The notes under the pieces: generated by a model
The model's database searches: none
What the model was told of the DNA's origin: nothing
What the model saw: the letters and a program-made list of their open reading frames with translations, nothing else
Source: JAIQFF01 sp963725615
GTDB taxonomy: Bacteria > Acidobacteriota > Terriglobia > Terriglobales > Acidobacteriaceae
Reading direction: 5' to 3'
DNA: 64,000 nucleotides
Assembly (NCBI GenBank): GCA_963725615.1
Contig: CAVRZO010000001.1
Coordinates: 1-64,000 of the forward strand
Position numbers and translations under genes: made by a program
In this document: piece after piece, positions 59,522 to 64,000 of the stretch
Position numbering within the stretch: position 1 is the first letter of the stretch
Layout: each line of letters opens with the position of its first letter

Positions 59522-59737
59522 GGGGGAATAATTTTTGAATGGCCTGTGCAATCGAATTGCCAGTCAGCGCGCCGCACTCACTGCGTAACCGATTCAAATG
59601 AAAAGCAGTAAAAATCGGCGCGGGATTGCGGGATTCGACAGTGTACAAAATTTTGCAGGAATGTGCCCGCACGAGAATCTCCCGAGCTCGAAATTCAATA
59701 AATGTTCAGGAGAATGATGTGACGAACGCTCGCCGAT

Positions 59738-60418
59738 TCAGCGTTCATTCAGCGTGGAGAGCGCTACCTTCTGCCGGCCGTCCGCGTTGAAATTTGAGGG
59801 ATCAAGCCAGCGCTCGAAGTTCGCCTTCCGCGCCGGCCACTCCGAATCGAGCATGGAGAACCATGCCGTGTCCCGGTTTCTCCCCTTGACGATCATGTGT
59901 TGCCGGAAAATCCCTTCGAAGGTGAAACCGAAGCGCAACGCGGCCCGCCGCGAGGGCGCATTGAGAGCATTGCACTTCCACTCGTAGCGCCGGTACCCGA
60001 GGTCTTCGAAAACATGGCGCGCCATGAGATACATGGCCTCGGTGGCCATCGTGGTCTGTTGCAGCCGCGGGGTGTACAGGATGCTGCCCACTTCAATCAC
60101 CCGGTGGACGGGCTCGATTCGCATGTAGGAAGCGTATCCCACAGACTTTCCTGAGGCGTTATCCAGGATCGCAAAGAATAGGGGATCTTCCGAAGCCGCG
60201 ATCCGTTTCAGGTGGATGTCGAAGGCCGCGCGATCGGCGAACGGTCCTTCAAACAAGTAGAGCCACACCCGGTCTCCGCCCTCCCCGCCTATCGCTTCAT
60301 AAAGCGCGTCCCCGTGGGCGTGAGGGTCGAGCGGTACCAGCGTAACTACTCGTCCTGGCAACGTTGTCCGTCCCGGACGCCGGGCCGGGGAGCCCTCGAC
60401 GCGCGTGCCGATCGGCAT
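59738..60418 (-). CDS. GNAT-family N-acetyltransferase
   Basis: 226 aa from the ATG at 60418; the frame extends to an ATG at 60535, but the extra residues look repeat-derived (SEKSEVAKSDVA). RimJ/RimL-like acetyltransferase: VVTLVPLDPHAHGDALYEA start, GYASYMRIEP beta strand, the acetyl-CoA loop SILYTPRLQQTTMATEAMYLMARH, and NAPSRRAALRFGFTFEG near the end. Substrate unknown; related enzymes acetylate N-termini or aminoglycoside-like amines. No clear Shine-Dalgarno decides the start. Confidence 0.82.
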   Translation of the reverse strand: MPIGTRVEGSPARRPGRTTLPGRVVTLVPLDPHAHGDALYEAIGGEGGDRVWLYLFEGPFADRAAFDIHLKRIAASEDPLFFAILDNASGKSVGYASYMRIEPVHRVIEVGSILYTPRLQQTTMATEAMYLMARHVFEDLGYRRYEWKCNALNAPSRRAALRFGFTFEGIFRQHMIVKGRNRDTAWFSMLDSEWPARKANFERWLDPSNFNADGRQKVALSTLNER

Positions 60419-60752
60419 TGCGACGTCAGATTTCGCTACTTCAGACTTCTCTGATCCAGGCAAGGCGTTATCCCTCTTGACGGTTCGTCCTTTATAGATC
60501 GTTGGATCCGGACCGCGCCCGCAATCGATCCGCATCTGGCACTATAGTGCAACGGGGGTGCGTTTCTCATCGCCCACTTCCTGCAATTCTTCCTCTCCCC
60601 CACCCATTCGCCAATACCTTTACAAACTTTTACGATCTAGCTCACAACCAATTGCTGCTTTTCCACGTTCTCACCACTGCGGAGCAAATCGTTCCGCGGC
60701 AGGTCAAGCCATCCGGCCTCCCATTCTTTAAAGATTTCAGAAAGGCCAGCAA

Positions 60753-61904
60753 GTGAAGTTCAGCTTCAACCGTCTTGCGGCTTTGAGCGCGATCGCAGTC
60801 CTGGCGCTCGGCACGGCCTTGGCGCAATCCGCCAGCGAAGGCCAGGCGACCGACCGTTCCGTCGCCGCTTCCAGTTCCACGGACCAGCCGGTAACCACCA
60901 TGTCGGTCAAGGTCAAGGTGGTGAACGTGCTGGCTACAGTGCGCGACAAGCACGGAAAGATTGTGAACGGCCTGACCAAAGATGATTTCACCCTGTCCGA
61001 GGACGGCCGTCCGCAGACCCTGAAATATTTCGCTCGCGAAACCGATCTGCCGCTCACGCTGGGCATGCTGGTGGACACCAGCATGAGCCAAAGACGGGTG
61101 CTCAACGAGGAACGTGACGCCAGCGAGAGCTTCCTGGCGCAAGTGTTGCGCGAAGACCGGGACAAAGCTTTTGTCATCCACTTCGACCACGAGGTCGAGC
61201 TCACACAAGACCTAACCGCGTCCCACGAACTATTGCGGACCGCCCTTGAGTCCCTGCAAACGCCGCAGTTCACGCGCACCAGCGGCGGAGGGGGAGGAAG
61301 CGGCGGCCCCGGATCAGGCCAAGGACGCGGCTCCGGCCGTCACGGCGGCGGCACCCTTCTCTACGACGCTGTATTCCTGGCGTCCGACGAGATGATGCAA
61401 AAGCAGCCCGGCCGCAAGGCGCTGATCGTCCTCTCCGACGGCGTGGACCAGGGCAGCAAGGAAAGTCTTGAGACAGCAATTGAGTCGGCCCAACGCGCCA
61501 ACACCATCGTCTATTCCATCCTGTTCAAAGATGACGAGGCCTACGGAAATGGCGGCGGCGGTTTCGGTCGGACCGGAATCAGCATCCCTGGGATGGGTGG
61601 GCCGGGAATGGGCCGCGGCGGGATGGGTGGCGGCCGAGGCGGGCGCAGGTTCCCGGAAGAGCATGCCGACGGCAAGAAAGTGCTGGAGCGGATCTCGCGT
61701 GAAACCGGCGGGCGCTTGTTTCAGGTTTCCAAGAAGGAGCCGGTCAACCAGATCTATTCTCAGATTCAGGAAGAGCTGCGCAACCAATACAGTCTGGGCT
61801 ACACACCCAACCCGCTTGAGCCCGGATATCACAAGATCCAGGTCGCAGCGACCAAGAAAGATCTCGTCGTCCAGGCCCGGGACGGATACTACGGAGACAG
61901 GTAA
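60753..61904 (+). CDS. VWFA-related acidobacterial protein
   Basis: 383 aa, GTG start. Signal peptide (residues 1-25). Residues 45-90 are the VKVKVVNVLATVRDKHGKIV lead-in of the acidobacterial VWFA-related family; the VWA domain has the metal-ion site DTSMS and continues to ILFKDDEAY. Gly-rich inserts at about 175-200 and 265-310 interrupt it. Typical C-terminus (EELRNQYSLGYTPNPL, YHKIQVAATKKDLVVQARDGYY). Exported, with probable adhesive or protein-binding role. Strong indicator of the phylum. Confidence 0.9.
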   Translation: MKFSFNRLAALSAIAVLALGTALAQSASEGQATDRSVAASSSTDQPVTTMSVKVKVVNVLATVRDKHGKIVNGLTKDDFTLSEDGRPQTLKYFARETDLPLTLGMLVDTSMSQRRVLNEERDASESFLAQVLREDRDKAFVIHFDHEVELTQDLTASHELLRTALESLQTPQFTRTSGGGGGSGGPGSGQGRGSGRHGGGTLLYDAVFLASDEMMQKQPGRKALIVLSDGVDQGSKESLETAIESAQRANTIVYSILFKDDEAYGNGGGGFGRTGISIPGMGGPGMGRGGMGGGRGGRRFPEEHADGKKVLERISRETGGRLFQVSKKEPVNQIYSQIQEELRNQYSLGYTPNPLEPGYHKIQVAATKKDLVVQARDGYYGDR

Positions 61905-61907
61905 ACC

Positions 61908-63071
61908 TCAGATATCTGCTTGAGGCTGCCAGGGAACCGCCTTCTGGTTCTCTTCCATTTGCATTTCCTCTTCCCGGTCTCTGAGCTCGCGCTCCACTTC
62001 GCGCATTTCCTGCTTCAGCTCCTCCTGATGGTTGCGCAGTTCCCGCGTGGCTTCCTCAATGTCTGGTCTCACTCTCTGGACTTCACGGACGGCGCGCTCG
62101 ATCTCGGGCCTCACGCGGGCCATCTCGGATTGGACCTCGCTCATGTCAATCACAGTTTCAGCGTCAACGTCCGGCTCCTCGAGAGTCTCGTCGGTATCGA
62201 GCAGTTCTGACTGGTTGCGTTCCGGCACGGTCAGGGTGAGATTTTGCTCCTTCTTTTCCCGAATGATGCTGACCGTGACTGTGCTGCTCTTGCGGCCGTG
62301 CATGGCATGCGTGAAATCGCCGCTGTCACTGATGGACTCTCCGTTGACCTTCACAATCACGTCGCCTGCGCGGAAGCCGGCTTGCTCGGCGCGGCTGCCT
62401 TTCTCCACGGAGCGCACCAGCACTCCCTTGCCATTCTTGGCGCCGAAGAAGTCTCCCAACTGCGGCGTAAGGTTTTCCACCATTAGCCCGCTGCGCGCGG
62501 AAGAGTGAACGACGACGATCGAAACTGGCATATCCATCTCGGGAACAAATGGAGTCGCATTTACCGACGGCATGGCGGGCATCCCAGGGATCGCGGGTAT
62601 CGCCGGCATGGCGAAGTTGAATGACTTGCCCGGTCCGCCCATCGCAAAAGCCTTTTTGCGGTCCGCCAGTTGGGCCTTGAGGGTGACGAGCTGGCCACCG
62701 CGACTGATTCCGAGGGTTACTAAACGTCCGGGAGGAATTTCACGGATCATGCGGCGCAACTGCTCCACGCTCTCCACCTGGTTGCCGTTGAGGCTGAGAA
62801 TTACGTCGTGCTCTTTGACTCCGGCCTTGCCGGCGGGAGCATCCTGATCAACCAGTGTGACCTCGACGCCGTGTTCTTCCTTCAGCTTCAGATCGGCCAG
62901 CCGGTCGGTAGTGATATCACGAGTGTCAACGCCCAGGTAGGATCCGCCGCCGAAGTCCTCGCTGGAGTACCCGAAGGCCTCACTGAAAGGTTCTTGCAAG
63001 CACAGCTGCCCTCCGGTCGCGACTGCGGCAAACACCGGCAAAATTAGAATGGCGAGGATTGATCTGCGCAT
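61908..63071 (-). CDS. Double-PDZ exported protein with C-terminal coiled coil
   Basis: 387 aa. Signal peptide residues 1-20. Two PDZ domains (about 44-130: SYLGVDTRDITTD, VDQDAPAGKAGVKEHD; and about 185-270: GKGVLVRSVEKGSRAEQAGFRAGD). Between them a Pro/Met-rich segment. The last 100 residues form a charged coiled coil (VRPDIEEATRELRNHQEEL, EVERELRDREEEMQMEE). No protease domain is present, so it probably acts as a periplasmic adaptor. Converges with the VWFA gene. Confidence 0.82.
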   Translation of the reverse strand: MRRSILAILILPVFAAVATGGQLCLQEPFSEAFGYSSEDFGGGSYLGVDTRDITTDRLADLKLKEEHGVEVTLVDQDAPAGKAGVKEHDVILSLNGNQVESVEQLRRMIREIPPGRLVTLGISRGGQLVTLKAQLADRKKAFAMGGPGKSFNFAMPAIPAIPGMPAMPSVNATPFVPEMDMPVSIVVVHSSARSGLMVENLTPQLGDFFGAKNGKGVLVRSVEKGSRAEQAGFRAGDVIVKVNGESISDSGDFTHAMHGRKSSTVTVSIIREKKEQNLTLTVPERNQSELLDTDETLEEPDVDAETVIDMSEVQSEMARVRPEIERAVREVQRVRPDIEEATRELRNHQEELKQEMREVERELRDREEEMQMEENQKAVPWQPQADI

Positions 63072-63093
63072 ATTCGTTCTCCTCTTTTACTAA

Positions 63094-63143
63094 TGGAGGC
63101 CGGGCGTCCCGCCCGGCTGGACGGGCGAGACGCCCGTCCTCCA
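63094..63143. repeat. REP-like unit (variant)
   Basis: GGAGGCCGGGCGTCCCGCCCGG hairpin followed by ACGGGCGAGACGCCCGT hairpin and CCTCC, so the ends are inverted repeats (GGAGG/CCTCC). It lies between the PDZ gene and the DUF4097 gene. Confidence 0.7.
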
Positions 63144-63154
63144 TCAACCCACAC

Positions 63155-64000
63155 TCAGCGGCTGGCGAGAAAGGTGATGTCTCCAGTTGTCGTACGCACC
63201 TTCAGCGTCGGGCCGCCGCCGTTCAAATTGCCCTCGGCGGTGGCGGTCCCCGGACCCCACTCGCCACCTTCAGTTGTAACTCGAATCTCAGAAAAATCAG
63301 AGCGAATGCGATGGCCGTTTGCCAGTTCGATGGACGCCCGAATCGTGATGTTCAGTGTAGGCGCCAGATAAACCGTAATGTCCCCCGCCGAAGTCTCCAG
63401 CACCGAATCCGTACGGTCGGTTCCGGAAACGAACTTGGCCACAATGCCGCCGGCCCCGGTTTCGGCTCGCGCGGCAGGCACGCCGTTGAGTGTAATGCTG
63501 CCGCCTCCGGTCTCCGCCTTCACCGCTCCGGTCGCTGAACTCAGACGGATGCTGCCGCCACCCGTTTCAATTTCCGCTGGGCCCGCAATCTCGCCCAAGT
63601 CAATGCTGCCGCCACCAGTAGTGACTTTCAGCGGCCCGGAGCAGCGTTGCACCTCAATGCTGCCGCCCCCGGTCTCGAGCACAGCGCCCTGCATGCCGGA
63701 AACTACCAGCACGCTGCCACCGCCGGTCTCCGCATTGATCTTTCCTTTGGCCGAGCTTACTTTGATGCTGCCCCCACCCGTTCGCAGTGTGATCTCGCCG
63801 CCCACGGTTCCCACGTCGATGCTACCGCCCCCGGTCTCGGCGCTGATCACGCCTCCGATATCATCCAGGCGAATGCTGCCGCCGCCGGTTTCACCCTCGA
63901 CCCGGCCAGCGATGCCCGTGGCCGTCAGATCGCCGCCGTCAGTCTCCACCTTAACTAGATCAGTTCCGCGCGGAACGTTGATGACGAATTCGCTCGAGGA
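63155..64000 (-). CDS. DUF4097-type beta-solenoid protein, partial (5' end outside window)
   Basis: The frame is open to the window edge (reading SSEFVINVPRGTDLVKVETDGG upstream of the first in-window GTG at 63949). At least 281 residues. Eight tandem repeats of about 18 residues built on ETGGGSI (for example AETGGGSIDVGTVGGEIT, LRTGGGSIKVSSAKGKIN) form a parallel beta-helix, followed by a non-repeated beta-rich cap ending KVRTTTGDITFLASR. This pattern is that of the DUF4097/putative-adhesin superfamily. Probably exported; its signal peptide would be in the missing part. Confidence 0.8.
   Translation of the reverse strand, partial: SSSEFVINVPRGTDLVKVETDGGDLTATGIAGRVEGETGGGSIRLDDIGGVISAETGGGSIDVGTVGGEITLRTGGGSIKVSSAKGKINAETGGGSVLVVSGMQGAVLETGGGSIEVQRCSGPLKVTTGGGSIDLGEIAGPAEIETGGGSIRLSSATGAVKAETGGGSITLNGVPAARAETGAGGIVAKFVSGTDRTDSVLETSAGDITVYLAPTLNITIRASIELANGHRIRSDFSEIRVTTEGGEWGPGTATAEGNLNGGGPTLKVRTTTGDITFLASR

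Overview
This window looks like chromosomal DNA of an Acidobacteriota bacterium, probably class Terriglobia (Koribacter-like). The lineage is inferred from protein content: a VWFA-related protein of the acidobacterial type, PA2778/PA2779 homologues, several small secreted proteins of acidobacterial type, LptD and other outer-membrane biogenesis genes, GC-rich sequence, and many dispersed palindromic repeats in intergenic DNA. There is no rRNA, CRISPR array, intact insertion sequence or prophage. One tRNA gene (Glu, CTC) lies near the left edge.

Layout. 1-5.5 kb: tRNA-Glu, the mutasome pair imuA-imuB (third cassette gene apparently lost and replaced by repeats), a lipoprotein and OmpA-like protein, sodC. 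5.7-12.2 kb: a PA2779/PA2778-type protease cluster with a TPR/beta-barrel protein, a three-domain acyl-activating/ACP/acyltransferase protein, a LysR regulator. 12.3-21.5 kb: small acidobacterial proteins, an AhpD-like enzyme with an in-frame TGA that I read as selenocysteine, a large frameshifted TPR protein, LOG-family protein, thiE, Gfo/Idh/MocA oxidoreductase. 21.5-30 kb: DUF1080 protein, a Ctp-family protease lacking its catalytic residues, two alkaline-phosphatase-like exported proteins and a Fic protein in a more AT-rich, accessory-looking stretch. 30-45 kb: thrS, a decayed REP-associated transposase (RAYT) between REP-like repeats, metallophosphoesterase, HU, SppA, zinc-ribbon/OmpA proteins, a lipoprotein, lptD, an RDD protein, gltX. 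45-52.5 kb: GH3 glycosidase and lipoprotein, small membrane proteins, a SUMF1-domain protein, DUF983, a radical SAM/SPASM protein. 52.6-64 kb: a histidine kinase / response regulator / ECF sigma operon, a run of genes with degenerate receiver-like N-termini (TonB, PilZ, one unknown), a GNAT acetyltransferase, VWFA protein, a double-PDZ protein and a partial DUF4097 beta-solenoid protein.

The strongest signals: (1) a candidate selenoprotein at 13526-14092 with a CVYU redox motif and a well-placed SECIS-like hairpin; (2) a REP-like two-hairpin repeat family (about 15 copies) with a degraded RAYT gene bracketed by two inverted copies; (3) degenerate short-period arrays that sit inside reading frames (imuA, thiE, a TonB-family gene) and have replaced the gene expected after imuB; (4) MITE-like inverted-repeat elements with near-perfect 32-50 bp arms; (5) a direct duplication of the 3' end of the Ctp-family gene on the far side of a phosphatase gene. 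Core genes (thrS, gltX, HU, sppA, lptD, sodC) are intact. All calls rest on reading the sequence; no database search was run.
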